Positions 26,401 to 38,296 of a stretch of 64,000 nt of DNA are shown here, piece by piece. The notes under the pieces were generated by a model, which ran no database searches, had not been told where the DNA came from, and saw only the letters and a list, made by a program, of their open reading frames with translations. Position 1 is the first letter of the stretch. Each line of letters opens with the position of its first letter. A program made the translations under genes and the position numbers. This DNA is from Dendrolimus kikuchii (taxonomy: Eukaryota > Arthropoda > Insecta > Lepidoptera > Lasiocampidae). The stretch lies in the NCBI GenBank assembly GCA_019925095.2, contig CM034395.1:13189713-13253712 (forward strand). The letters run 5' to 3'.

Positions 26401-29400
26401 TAAAAGATCTTGCGGAATATTGTCCCATTCTTCTGAAAGTGCTGTTCTTAGTGCTGCCACTGTCGTGGGCAAAGGATTTCTCGCATATACAGCTCTTTTT
26501 AAATTGTCCCAAACATGCTCAATGGGATTAAGATCCGGGCTGCGTGCTGGCCAGTTCATTGTACGCTACGCTGTTTTAAAGTTCACGAACCAATCTAGAG
26601 GTTTCAATTTAAATCTGTATAGAAAGTTTGCATACTTGGTTAAAATATTTATTTCAAAGTCGTATATTACTTTGATGCAGTTTATGAGTCCGTCAGTGTA
26701 CAACAGATATGTGTTTTTGTATTTCAAAGTCAGCCAACTCGATTCCTGATAAGAGTAATTGGTTTTTCAAAAATATAAAGTGATATACCTATATATAAGT
26801 ATACCACTTTAGTTTTCGTCAAAATCAACCTCGAGACTTCTTTGAGTATTTTTCACTATTTCGTTTAGTTTGGGATTTGGCCCTTATGGTCCACTTGAAA
26901 AATTCTCTGTGCGTGTTATATAAGTAGTATGGATGTACGTATTGAAAAGTGTTCCATTTGTTATGGTGTTTGTACATAATATAGATTTGGTTACATAACT
27001 AAGTGGAAAATCTCACTAAATCCACTGAAATCTACCTGAAATAATCCATACCTGCGTAGATCCTCCTTTCCGGCAACTCTACGTGACGCATAGCCCTAAT
27101 ATCCTCCGGTGGCGCCTGCAACAATGCGCCTTCGTGTGCCGAGTGCGGGGCATTATGTGCCACCATTAAAAATAGAGGCGTTGTCTCGTCGTGTTGTTTT
27201 ATTACTAAAAAAAACATATTTTTGATGTTATGTATGTATATTTTTCATAACTGGAGTACAGCAGCCAGGCTAATGTTCCACCTGACAAAAAGTGGTTACC
27301 GTGGCATAAGAACATTTGCTGCAACGACAACTTATTATCACATTGTATATACACATATAAATATACACGCATTAGGTTAAAAACTTTCTAGATGGTGCAT
27401 TATCTTTGTCAACATACGAATCCACGTCACCCCCAATCGAGATCGGCAGCTCAATGTTAGCATATTTCGTAGTGCATAGGTGAAGGGAACCGCTTTCCAT
27501 CAGGTGTGCCGTGAGCTTGACTGGAGTGCATACTCCAATAATGTAAAAAAATAATAAGACGCGACGATCTTATCCTCTAAACTAATTTCTATACATATTG
27601 TGACTAACTAATCTAACTTAGATTAACCAGATTAACATGATTTACTCACACATAGTTAAATATGAAAATTCTAAAATAATATTCACCAGACTTAGCTTCG
27701 TTAGTGTAGAGATCTGTAAGATAACCCTCGGCGTCCCAAGCGACACTTAAATTCCTAAACAAGCATATCCCTGAAACACTGCCAGTAATCCACTGAAACG
27801 TTAAATTAATTCTAATTATTATGCAAACATATAAAACGATTAAAATTATCTTCGCTACTTATTATTCAAATTATAGACGCTAATACATAATATTACAACG
27901 TTAATTAAATAATTATAATTACAATTACATAATGTATCGTAATCGAGGTAGTTCTTGTGAATAAAACCACCCGGTGGAAGTAGTCAAGTAACCTGACGTA
28001 AGTTTTCAGGCATTTATTATCGAGTAAACGATTCTGGAAATAGAGTAACCGATAGACAAAAGTTGGTACATTGACTATGGACAAGCGGATGACTGTTTAA
28101 CTGTCTACGTGGTAAAGTACTCGCTGAATGGACCGAGAGATGAATAACCTACTTCTTCGGTGATTTTGGACGAGTGAACACAACTCGATAGAAATAATCA
28201 CGCAACCCATTGAATATGTGAAATTCTTTATAGAGTTTGTCATATTACACTTTGTACGAAGTTGTGCTACGATTGTATTTCGATCATTACGATATGCATA
28301 CAGACTTCAAATAATGATTACTGATGCGGCGGAAATCTGTACCAATCTCCGTCATATGTATTATTATCTATACATCTACCTAATTGTATATTGTAAACAA
28401 GTTGTCTCAACTTCTTCGTTCGTGCGGAATTACAAATATTATATTATATATATCTACCCTGACAGCACTGCGCAAAATCTGCGGAGTGACGCTCGCGGAC
28501 CGTAGTAAGAAAGAGAGTTGGTCTGAAAGAGAGTGTCGGGGTGAAGGTAAGGAAAGGAATGCTCCGGTGGTTCGGGCATGTGGAAAGAATGCATGATGAA
28601 AGAATGTTTAAACAGATATACAATGCAAAAGTGGATAGATGCAGAAGTCGTGGAAGGCCACGAGACACCTTCCATGATCAAATTGATCGTATACTAGCAG
28701 GTGATGTCAGGAGCCTTAAGAACAGACGAGCGTGCATGACAAGAGTTATGAATGTCAAAGAAGCAAGTGAGGTGTGTAAGAATAAGCCTAAATGGCGCTC
28801 TTTTGTTCGTGCCTACCCCGCAAGGGAACTGGCATGAAGTTATGTATGTATGTATGTACCCTGACAAAACATCCAAATGGAACATCCATAAATTAAACAT
28901 ACAAACCCTAAATTTTCATTGAAATCCATTTATGGCAGCCTTATCGAAAGCAATATGTCGAGTATTAAACTATTCTGCACTTTTAAAACTATTCTATCTA
29001 ATTATAATTCACCTTAAACATTTTCCCATGATCTAGACTGTGGTTTAAAAAAACTTTATACATTTAAACTGACTTTACTTAGTATATGATTCAACATCAC
29101 AAAATGTGTCTTTGCCTTTAAAGCGAGAATTTCTTACTTTATCTGTACAAAGATATTTATTTATATATCTTATCAATTAATCTTACAATCCATAGAAGAC
29201 TTTTATCTACGAAATTCTAATGGTTGTGTAAGAACTTTGTAAAACGCTACATAATGATAATTATTTTTTATTCTGGAGCTACAAATCTAAACAAAATAAC
29301 CGCAACTTACGCGTTCCTGATACGAATATTCATAGTAATCTACGTATCCGCATCTGTGTCCAAAGTGGCTGTCAAATCCTCTTACAGTGGGCAAATATTT

Positions 29401-32400
29401 CGAGCGCGCCTGACCAAGATGCCATTTGCCAACCAAGTGAGTTGCATAACCCAACTCTTTTAAATATTCAGGAAGAAGTTTCTCTGATACCGGGAGACCC
29501 CTGTCTTCGCTATTTGTTAATGGATAACCTTGCATTCCTATGAAAAATGTTAAGACTTGAATTACAATGAAGATAAAAGAAGGTTAAACCGGCCACTTTT
29601 GCAGAAACATATTACAAACCTAGCCGGCATTTATTGTTCATGTCACATAAATAAATATATGGGTTTTTTTAGGTATATACATATGTTTGTTGGAGAATTT
29701 TGCATATAATGACGTCGTCGAATTACAGAAAGCAATGGCACTCTTAAATTCAGTTTGATGCTCTAACATTTTTCCAAAAAATGTATCTGCAAGCCATTAA
29801 GTTTATTGAGCTTTTATTGAAATTTATAATGCGAAAACAAGATATTTCATTAACATTATGTATAACCTGAACGGATAAAAAGGGATTGTCAACAGCGGGT
29901 TATCGTGCCTGTACAGTCAGTATTTATAAATACCTATACGATAGCTAACAATAATAAAAAAGTGTTTACTTAAACATGTTACGTTATTTTCAAGTGCCTA
30001 TTATCAAGAAAATGTCTAGTTAAAGTGTCATACCGAAAATTTACATTTATTTTATCCCACTCTTTATCTATTCAGGTTATACGGCCGTAGATTACTTACG
30101 GTGGCAAGTGGGGCTGAAATTATGTTAATCAAGTTTAAATGTTTTTATTGAATGAATTGTCAGGCACTGATAAAATTCCATCATACTGACACTAATTTTA
30201 AACTAACGTACCTAACCAAGCAAACTTTATATCTGGGTAGGACTATCATTCAGGAGGATTCAGCTGAATTGGACACGATTCGAGAAATACGTAAGTTTTC
30301 TCATCACTTAAAGTCTTTACCCAGTGTGTTGTTTCATGACGATATTATGATAAGCTTACCGGTTTTATATCCATATTTTCCAGTCAGCAGTGCAGCTCTA
30401 GAGGGTGTGCATACACAGTGGGAATAATAACGACCGAGAGCAATGCCAGAATACGCCAATAAGTCTATATTAGGTGTCATAATCTGGTCAGATCCATGAA
30501 AGCTCACGTCATCCCAGCCCTGCAATAATAATAATAATAATTTAAAAAAAAAAGGCTGTCAATCAAATCGACATCTCTCCGTATTTAATTCCCAAATTAA
30601 TATTAAATTCTACATAATATTGATACAGTCCTTTAGATTTTACTCCATTTCATCTGCATTAAAACCTATATATATATTCGGATTAAACTACATATAAATA
30701 TAGAAAAAAAGGCAAGTCATATTACATATATAATGCCAACTGTCAAATTAAAAAGTGAAAAATCAACAGAATGGTTAAATATATTCAATAATAACAAGTA
30801 AGGAGAGAAACAGAGCAAAATAAGCAGCCGGACTTGCGCACGCCCACCACCTGCTGGGCCCGCCACGCTTGGCTCCACGCCTCGGTCGTCGTCAACAGAA
30901 GAAGATTTCTTTACACCGGCGGCCACCGCGGCGTCGAACACCAGCGAGGAGGGGCCAGCGCCGTCAGCCCCGCGACAAAGACCTGCGCGAGGCCGAGGAC
31001 GGCCGCCGTCGGCACGCTTGGGGCCTGCGGGACGTATCCCACGCCCGGCCCCCGCTACCGGTGGTGCTGTGCGCCGCATGCGATGGACTCAACAAATGAA
31101 TGAGAACGTCATGCGAGCGTACTACGAGGCAACAGATGCAAGAATCCACCTCACTGCGTATCGTGACCGCATGTTGTCTCTGTTTCAGATCCTTCAGCCA
31201 GATACCAATGTCACGGCACAGCGCTTATCGGATCAAGTGCGGGCTATCCAACGATGACATCTGTTGGACGAGCCTACACTTGATCGTCTACGCACTGAAA
31301 TACGAACCACCTGTAGAATCATCGAGACTCCGTGTTCCCCACAACACCCAAACTTAACATCTAGGGTGACGGCAATGTCGCCGGTGGAAGTTGATGATAC
31401 GATAGGTAACGTAAGTAGCCAGGATAATGAGCTTATGAAGAGGGCTTTGGAAGAAGCGATTGAAGACTATAAGATGATGCCTATATTAAGTAGACCACGT
31501 CTACCACGGTTACCCACCCACAAACATAACTTGTTAATCATGGGGGTCTTGGATTCTTTACTAGCTCCATATTTTAGAGCTAGTAAAGATCTTGCCGAAA
31601 CACATTCGATTCTATACTGTGGCGCTGTTGCTGTATGTCGTGTCTCTGGTACCAAATTTCCAAATTTGGAACAGAGTCCACGGCGTAGTGATGGACAGCC
31701 TGCCTGGCAGAAAAGAATCGAGTGTCGCATTGGTAAGGCCAGGACCCTCATAGCCAAATTACTTTCTTTTAGGGCCGGAAACACTAGGCCAAAAGTCATG
31801 CGTTTTGTAAATCGGGCTTTCACTGGGACTGACAGTAATCCCAGTGACTATTTAGCTCGAGTTACAGAACGCATTGACTTTTATAAACAAAAAATTAGTG
31901 CGTGGGCCAATCGATTACGTCGGTATAAAAAACGAGCAGATCGTTATAACTTGAATCGCCTTTTCCAAAGAGACCAAAAAAGAGTGTATAGAGGATGGGA
32001 GCGGCCATGTGTTTCTGTGGATGACGGTCACTGGCCAGATATCGACTCTATGACAGCGTTCTGGAGTAATATCTGGTCGGTGCCTGTCACCCACAGAGAA
32101 GGCGACTGGACTAGGATGGTCGAGCAGGCTTGTGAAACGATTCCAGAAATGGAACCGTTGGCTCTGGAACCAGTTGACATTAGTTGTGCAATTCGTATGG
32201 CTCAAAACTGGAAAAGTCCAGGACCAGACGGATTGCACAACTTTTGGATTAAATGGTTCAAAAGTTCGCATGCCTGTTTGGCCGTCCAATTCCAGGAGGC
32301 TATAAACATAGGTTCGCTTCCTTCCTTTATGACTACTGGAGTCACTCATCTGCTCCATAAGTCAGGTAGTACCACGGAGGCAAAAAACTATAGACCCATC

Positions 32401-35400
32401 ACTTGTTTACCAACTATATACAAGCTGCTTACATCTGTTTTGAGATCTAAATTAATAGAACATTTGACAAATAATAACATTTTGGCCAATACTCAAAACG
32501 GATGTAAGAACGGGTCCCGTGGCACTAAGGAGCTCCTCCTCATCGATATGACCATTAGTCATCAGGTACGGCGAAACAGAAAAAATCTGTCTGTAGCCTG
32601 GATTGACTACAAAAAAGCCTATGATTCGGTGCCCCATACATGGCTGGAGAAAGTCCTGGAGCTGTATAAAGTAAATGCAACTCTCCGTGCTTTCCTTAGT
32701 TCATGTATGGAGTAGTGGACCACGGTACTTAGGCATCCAGGGGACAGAGGGAATCTTTCTGTTTTGCACGACCCAATAAGGATCAAGCGGGGCATTTTCC
32801 AGGGTGACAGTTTGAGTCCACTTTGGTTCTGTCTAGCTTTATATCCACTAAGTACTCTACTTAGGGAGTCAAAGTTAGGCTTTCAACTTCGGAGAGGGGG
32901 TAAGATTATATCACACCTTATGTACATGGATGACGTGAAACTATTTGCATCGAAAAGGCCAGATCTTTTGCAGTTGCTAAAGATTACTGAAAGCTTTAGC
33001 AACTCCATTAGTATGGAATTCGGTGTAGATAAGTGTGCCGTCATGCATGTACAACGAGGGAGAGTTGTAAATTCAGAAAATTTACAACTGTCTGAAAATA
33101 TATCCCTCAAGACCCTCTCTGAAGGTGAAACCTACAAGTATCTTGGTATGTCAGAGTCGTTGGGTATTCCTGATGCTGATGTAAAGCAGGCGATGAAGGA
33201 TCGTTTCTTTTCCCGGTCTTAACGAGCCTTCTCTCAGGTGGAAATAAGGTTCGAGCCTTCAACGCTTGGATCATGCCAGCATTAGCATACTCCTTTGGCA
33301 TACTAAGATGGACTCAAACTGAATTAGACGCCCTGGATAGACGGGTTCGTTGTCTACTGACAACACATGGGATACACCACCCACGTTCGTCTGTGATGAG
33401 ACTGTACATCCCACGGAAGTGTGAAGGTAGGGGGTTTTTAAATACCAAAGACCTCCACAACCGTGAGGTGTACAATCTCAGAGAATATTTTCTCAAAGTC
33501 GGCGAGACAGCGGGTATGCTTCACGATGTAGTGTCAGTAGACAAAGGGTTCACCCCGCTATCCCTAGCAAAACAGAACTGGCAGAGACCCTTGGTAATGA
33601 GTGCCTCTGATCGTATGGATGTATGGAAGAGCAAGGAGCTGCATGGCAGGTTCTATCAGGCTTTAACAGGGCCTGATGTGGATCTACCAGCGTCGGTGAA
33701 CTGGCTACGTTGTGGTGACCTATTTGAGGAAACCGAAGGGTTTGTCTGTACAATTATGGACGAGGTTATCAAGACGAACAACTACCGGAAGTACATTCTG
33801 AAGGATGGCACGCTTGACATATGTCGGGCATGCCACCGCCCTGGTGAGTCTCTCAGACATGTCACTTCCGGTTGTTCTCGTCTTGCTAACAGCGAGTACT
33901 TGCACAGGCACAACCTAGTAGCCAGGATCATCCACCAGCAACTTGCTCTTAAATACGGACTTGTCTCGTCGGAGGTACCTTATTAACAATACAAACCCGA
34001 GCCAGTTCTTGACAATGGTCAATATCTGCTCTACTGGGACCGATCAATTATCATAGACAGGACTATTGTTGCCAACAAGCCTGATATTGTGATAGTTGAT
34101 CGGTCTTTGAGACGTGCTATAATTGTAGATTTCGCGATTCCCCATGATGGTAACCTCGTGAATGCCGGGAAAGATAAACAAATAAAGTATATTGATCTTG
34201 CTCACGAGGTTACCGCTATGTGGAACCTGGACTCTACAATCATAGTACCGATAGTGGTGTCAGTGAATGGACTAATAGCGAAGAGCCTTGACTGCCACCT
34301 TGAAAGGCTCTCGTTTGGTATCTGGTTGAAAGGTCGGATGCAGAAAGCAGCTCTGTTGGACAAGGCCCGTATTGTGAGGAGATTCCTGTGTCTGGGGCCT
34401 TAACCACCGGTAGCTGGATTTGTATATTTTATAAGAAATATGTAAAAAATTTGGAATAAAAATATATATGTGAATAATACTAATAATTGATAAAATTAAA
34501 CATACCATGTATAAAGAGACAAGCCAATCAGTTAAGCTACAGTATCCTGGACGAGCAGTTACCGTCATATTATGATTGTATGAGAGATATACAAAGAGAA
34601 TTTTTCAAGTTGGCCTTTAGGTCCAAATGCTAAACTATGCTAAATAGCGAAAAACACTCAAAGGAGTCTCCAGGCCGATTTTGACGAGACTTAAAGTGGT
34701 ATCATTAGATTTTTGAAAAATCAATTGCCCTTGCCAAGAATCGAATCGGCTAATTCGGCTCGAGACTTCTTTGAAGGTTTTTCGCTATTTTATATAGTTT
34801 AGGATTTGTCCCTGAAGACCCACTTGAAAAATTTATCTGTATATACCTATCTATATACCTTAAGCATAAAAGGGATACTAGAATACCCCGTCTGAAAATG
34901 TCCCACCCAAAAATTGTATAAAGACTCCATAGAAAATTTGCACAACGATGGTGCGAATTTTTTAAATGTGAACCTTTCTTTACGTCATCAACAACTAATC
35001 GTAATTCACTGCTGGGCGTAAGCGTCTCTGAGGGTCAGATATCTCCAGGTGACCTTAGCGGTGACCTTGCAGATTATTGGTCAGCTCAGACCGAGAGGCG
35101 TTCTACTTTCGGTATCCACTCCAGGACCTGGTTCTTCCATCGACGATCAGTCCTATGACTGACGTTAGCAACCCACTGCTTATTAGGCTTGCTAAATTTT
35201 GCTATGCAAAATAGACACAGTATTACAGTTGAACGACTATGGTATCTATTTAGAAGTGTCGACTTTTCGAAGCGTTAAGTCTTTGAATCGCTGAAACCAT
35301 CCATGCGACGAAGCAAAAAGTATACACAAGTAGTAAGTAAGCATTTATACATACATATTCAACGGTCAAATGATACAAATTATTATATTATATATAATAT

Positions 35401-35798
35401 ATACGCTTTTTTGTGCTAGACGGCTACACATGACTGCATCAAATTTTAATATTTTTTTATTGCATGAGTTCAGCAGACAGGTAGACGGCCCACTTGACGG
35501 AAAGCGGTTACCATCGCCTATGGACATTTGCAACACCATAGGTGCTACAAATGCGCTGCTGCTCTCTTAAGGGATACTGGAATCTGGTCAATAATTCCGG
35601 AACACAATTCAAGGTTGTTATGGCGGCATACTCTAGACCACGAGTGCCATAATAAGAGAAGTTATAAATAAATTGTAAACTTACCATATCATCAGCAACA
35701 ATCATAACGATGTTTGGTGGAACTTCTTTTTCGCCTTTACACAGCAGAAAACAACAAGTAATAGCAGCGGCATAAGTTAGAGCAGTATACCACGCCAT
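23421..35798 (-). CDS. Arylsulfatase B-like sulfatase, gene A (7 exons)
   Basis: Type I sulfatase of the arylsulfatase B group, predicted to hydrolyse sulfate esters in the secretory or lysosomal pathway. Exons by descending coordinate: 35798-35685, 30519-30360, 29537-29311, 27792-27687, 27204-27052, 24374-23709, 23629-23421; all have GT/AG borders and phases that join to a 544-residue protein, a normal family length. Residues 1-22 form a signal peptide (hydrophobic run ending near Cys-Lys-Gly). Family comparison places metal ligands Asp36, Asp37, Asp286 and Asn287, the formylglycine cysteine Cys75 in C-T-P-S-R with Arg79, Lys129 and His131 (G-K-W-H-L-G), His219 and Lys308. All are present. 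An N-glycosylation sequon is at Asn181. The start is the ATG at 35798; the codon three places upstream that could also initiate is only TTG. An AATAAA signal lies at 23402-23397, just past the stop. It is the downstream member of a tandem pair with gene B. Function is from family knowledge; the substrate is unknown. Confidence 0.93.
25156..25322. repeat. Palindromic MITE-like repeat, copy 2 (partial)
   Basis: Shares AATTTTTCAAGTGGGC, ACGAAAAACACTCAAA and AAAAATCAGTTACCCTTG with the element at 34575-34858, in the same orientation. The right half is missing. Confidence 0.55.
25349..25518 (+). mobile_element. Truncated LINE 3' end, copy 2
   Basis: Contains GGTTGCTTGGAAGGGATTGC and TTTTAGCGATAAAGCCCTATG, the same block as at 929. 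It lies in intron 5 of gene A. Confidence 0.65.
26046..26698 (-). mobile_element. Tc1-like foldback element with 132-bp terminal repeats
   Basis: The terminal inverted repeats, 26047-26178 and 26566-26697, are 132 bp with a single visible mismatch. One further base at each end (26046 and 26698) completes a C/A-ACTGACGG terminus, and TA dinucleotides flank the whole (26044-26045 and 26699-26700), as for Tc1/mariner insertion. Between the arms is the C-terminal part of a Tc1 transposase. It lies in intron 5 of gene A. This looks like an internally deleted, non-autonomous derivative. Confidence 0.88.
26326..26559 (-). pseudogene. Tc1-type transposase C-terminal fragment
   Basis: An open minus-strand segment of 77 codons starts [18 protein letters not shown] and ends V-I-R-A-R-G-G. 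The [12 protein letters not shown] motif is the third catalytic acidic block of Tc1 transposases. The N-terminal two thirds are absent; one arm of the foldback repeat starts immediately upstream. Confidence 0.88.
26745..26905. repeat. Palindromic MITE-like repeat, copy 3 (partial)
   Basis: Matches the right half of the 34575-34858 element (CGAGACTTCTTTGA, TTTAGTTTGGGATTTGGCCC, CCACTTGAAAAATT). It includes its own small hairpin with arms AAAGTGATATACC and GTATACCACTTTA. Confidence 0.5.
27255..27520. repeat. Degenerate retroposon tails, gene A intron 4
   Basis: An inverted tail trace at 27258-27306 (CAGCAGCCAGGC, AGTGGTTACCGTGGC) faces a direct trace at 27436-27516 (GATCGGCAGCTC, GGGAACCGCTTTCCATCAGG). 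Both are diverged. Confidence 0.45.
28450..28862 (+). mobile_element. LINE reverse-transcriptase C-terminus with (TATG)n tail
   Basis: One frame gives [10 protein letters not shown] at about 28475; after a frameshift another runs 28541-28837 as [12 protein letters not shown], then G-R-P-R-D-T, N-R-R-A-C-M and A-Y-P-A-R, ending in a stop. A TATGTATGTATG tail follows. This is a standard non-LTR retrotransposon C-terminus. It lies in intron 3 of gene A. Confidence 0.8.
30523..30542. repeat. (TAA)n microsatellite next to gene A exon 2
   Basis: About six TAA units. On the gene strand this is a TTA run forming the polypyrimidine-poor stretch just before the exon 2 acceptor TTGCAG. Confidence 0.8.
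30800..34440 (+). mobile_element. R4/Dong-like LINE with RLE endonuclease, near full length, inactive
   Basis: A GC-rich block of about 3.6 kb in intron 1 of gene A, antisense to the gene. It encodes one long polyprotein of a non-LTR retrotransposon with a C-terminal restriction-like endonuclease. The exact 5' end is uncertain; a reading frame is open from just after a TAA near 30799, without an ATG. The 3' end lies in the AT-rich run after the stop at 34403. Confidence 0.87.
30802..34403 (+). pseudogene. R4/Dong-like LINE polyprotein pseudogene
   Basis: Order of parts: a Pro/Arg-rich N-terminus; a segment [12 protein letters not shown] at about 31080; reverse transcriptase with W-K-S-P-G-P-D-G (about 32210), K-N-Y-R-P-I-T (32385), F-Q-G-D-S-L-S-P (32797) and the catalytic Y-M-D-D (32920); a C-X2-C-X8-H-X4-C zinc finger (about 33820); and a restriction-like endonuclease, K-P-D followed 14 residues later by D (34076-34135), with a Lys/Tyr-bearing K-Y-I-D-L-A-H-E-V. 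Damage: TGA at 31255, TAG at 32713, TAA at 33220 with a frameshift near 33190-33240, and TAA at 33984. Family knowledge places RLE elements in the R2, R4, CRE and NeSL clades; the sequence style suggests R4/Dong, but only a phylogeny could fix this. Confidence 0.87.
34575..34858. mobile_element. Palindromic MITE-like repeat, copy 1
   Basis: The left end (AATTTTTCAAGTTGG...) and right end (...CCCACTTGAAAAATTT) are inverted, and both halves contain AGCGAAAAACACTCAAAG or its complement. Related half-copies are at 25156-25322 and 26745-26905. It lies in intron 1 of gene A. Confidence 0.6.
35005..35205 (-). mobile_element. RTE-like LINE fragment in intron 1 of gene A
   Basis: Minus strand reads [22 protein letters not shown], which matches the segment just upstream of the R-x-P-x-x-R-W-x-D-D motif in the same LINE type as 42735-43925. 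Stops follow. Confidence 0.65.
35453..35641 (-). mobile_element. Short retroposon near gene A exon 1
   Basis: Minus-strand tail half in intron 1, 43 bp from the exon 1 donor of gene A, with GCATGAGTTCAGCAGAC and GGCGGCATACTCTAGACC. Confidence 0.77.
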
Positions 35799-36245
35799 TT
35801 TACGCAATCAACAAATATATCGATTTATATGGTTCAAGATTCTATTAAGAATTAAAAGTCAGATGAAGTAAAACAACTATTGCTGTATTTAATAAATACA
35901 AAGTCAAAAACTCTGCAACGATGCGTATTCTTCGTAGCCTATAAGATAAGTAACACCGAACGGTAATAAATTTATTAACAGAATAAAAAATATCATAGAG
36001 CACAATGTTACGGCACGTTTCATGCACCAATTTATTGATGTATAATTTAGCACAGTTCAAGACCATGGTCAATACATGAACGTACTCTTATGTGAATACA
36101 GATAACAATATATCGGTGTAAGAGCTGCCGATAAGATTGGGTATATGTCTATATTATTAAATATGTCAAATCTCAGAAACGTGTAAATATAATATTTAAT
36201 AATAGTTAGGATGGTAGAGTGGTATAAATGTGCACACCAACAAAC
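35799..36245. other. Upstream region of gene A
   Basis: Likely holds the 5' UTR and promoter of gene A, being the 447 bp between its ATG and the first retroposon. I see no convincing core promoter element. Confidence 0.35.
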
Positions 36246-36415
36246 AACCCACAGCATATTTGCTCACCTGGATAGCTTCCACCCCTAGTCTAGAATATGC
36301 CACCGTAACAACCTTGAGTTGTGTGCGGCGCATTAGTAACCAGGTTCCAGTCGCTCTTTGGTGTTACAAATGTCCATAGGCGATGGTAAACGCTTTCCAT
36401 CAGATGGACCCTCTG
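36246..36415 (+). mobile_element. Short retroposon fragment in the spacer between genes
   Basis: Internally deleted copy with CCACCCCTAGTCTAG, CAACCTTGAGTTGTG and CATAGGCGATGGTAAACGC, about 450 bp upstream of gene A. Confidence 0.7.
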
Positions 36416-37787
36416 GTGGTTATTTGACTACGGAATCCGTAACAAAATATTTGATCGATAATATCTCAAAATCTACATATATAATCTTTTACAAATCAGT
36501 TTTATTAAAAAAGAATTAGCCTAATTTGAAAATTAAAATGTTTCTATAATTACAACTTCATAATTCAAATTTAAAGAGGGAGCGATCTTTATACGATTTT
36601 GAAAACGAATATTTCACGTCCTGTTAATTCAGGCAAAGAAACATCAATAAACGGTAATTCCAAAATATGTAGTCACAGCCTCTTACTTGGTGCTCATATT
36701 CTACTCATGCGCAGTATTAGGCTTTCAAAACCATGTCAGACGATTAAAATTATTACTAAGTGTGTACATGTTAATTGGCTCATATACAATTCACTGTATA
36801 ATATACATTAATTCCCGTAATTGCTATGATCCTTAATAATAATGGTAGCACTTAAAGTGAAAGTGAGTATGCTAGGATGTTAATTAGTATATTTATTTGT
36901 TCCCATTTCCCGATCTTTGCCAGTTGTAGTTTTCGTATACGAAGCCGCATGAAAAAACTAAGTTTTATAAAATTTATTTTGGAATACTACAACTTGTCTA
37001 CGCTATAATATATAAAATATATAGCGCAGTCAAACGTCACAAAGCTTACTGATTTTAATCGCTCTACCAAATGGTTTTCAATATTTGAACGAGAATAAAT
37101 TTTGCAAAATTAACGCAGATTTGATTTGACATAACATACATGAGATATATTGTGAATGCTTTAATAATAAAAAATTAACATTGTCAAAATAATAGTTTCA
37201 ATCAACGGAGAAGGTGCGAATAATGCGAATTCTGTGCTAAACTTATTACAGCCATAATAATTATTGTTGTCATTCTATAAACACTCTGGGCGAGCATCCA
37301 GCAATTAACAAAGAAATTGTGCAGGACAAGCAAAAGTTGCATTTTTTAGGAATTCGTTCAATATAGTCAAAGATTTGTTTCATTCTAGAGGTATGTATGT
37401 AGATGTAACGCGCAGATTATAATAACAGAGAAATATTCATAAAAAAACTTCGTGGGATCCGAACTTTATTAATTAAACAACATTCGCACGCAAACAATCG
37501 GAATATATTACAGATAACAATCACAGAATACATACAAACGCGTAGTCGACACAAAATGCTTCTTCATACACACCTAAAAACTTATTTTTATATCACAAAT
37601 TATTTAAGAAGCTAATACATGTTCTTGAAAACGAAACAAATAATACATTTTGATGATACTTTAGCGATTTGTATCACGAGGGACATCTAGACGCTATGAA
37701 CCATCTCGGACAATTTTTAATAAGTTCGATTAGTGTAGCGTTCTGACAAGCGAATTCACAAACTCAATTTCACTGTATATTCACAGA

Positions 37788-38044
37788 CTAGCTTTTGCCC
37801 GCGACTTCGTCCGCGTGGAATAGTAAAAAAAAAGTAAGTTAAAAAAATCTCCCCGATTTTGAAACATTCTTCATTGGTGCTCCGGTCCTATTGGTCTTAG
37901 CGTAATGATGTATATATAGCCTTCCTCGATAAATGGGCTATCTAACACTGAAAGAATTTGTCAAATCAGACCAGTAGTTCCTGAGATTAGCGCGTTCAAG
38001 CAAACAAACAAACAAACTCTTCAGCTTTATATATTAGTATAAGA
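37788..38044 (-). mobile_element. Non-autonomous Helitron downstream of gene B
   Basis: Same family as the copy at 42208: TC start, CTAG end, A/T flanks, internal GATTAGCGCGTTCAA and CAAACAAACAAAC. It lies in the spacer, just beyond the gene B poly(A) candidates. Confidence 0.87.
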
Positions 38045-38068
38045 TTATGAAAATAAACATCTCGATTA

Positions 38069-38078
38069 TTTATTTATT
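38069..38078 (-). promoter_or_regulatory. Candidate poly(A) signals of gene B
   Basis: Two overlapping AATAAA hexamers on the gene strand lie about 220 bases past the gene B stop and just before a Helitron (37788-38044) that marks the far side. Confidence 0.4.
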
Positions 38079-38296
38079 AATTTTACAACAACACTACTAA
38101 AACTAACATTAAATTATTTTGTACATAAAACTAAAATATTCAACATACATGTTCTTCCAGGTTGGCACATTTCATGGTCTCCTGAATAATTATTTTTGCA
38201 AAAGGCTTTTGTACATCTTATTTAAATTATAACATTTCCTCAGTTTATAATTATTTCAAAATACATAAATATGGTGACCATGTATTAGATAACTTA

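Noticed and set aside
26420..26749. 109-codon plus-strand frame
   Set aside because: Antisense of the Tc1 transposase fragment and its inverted repeat.
30523..30542. TAA repeat as the Dong insertion target
   Set aside because: It lies about 260 bp from the first LINE-like sequence and no matching repeat lies at the 3' end, so the link is not shown.
30834..31149. Several overlapping Arg/Pro-rich open frames on both strands
   Set aside because: Product of GC-rich sequence at the LINE N-terminus; only the plus-strand frame that continues into the reverse transcriptase is kept.
31467..34568. Minus-strand open frames across the R4/Dong-like LINE (e.g. 31467-31823, 31915-32358, 34272-34568)
   Set aside because: Antisense shadows of the LINE polyprotein, without family character.
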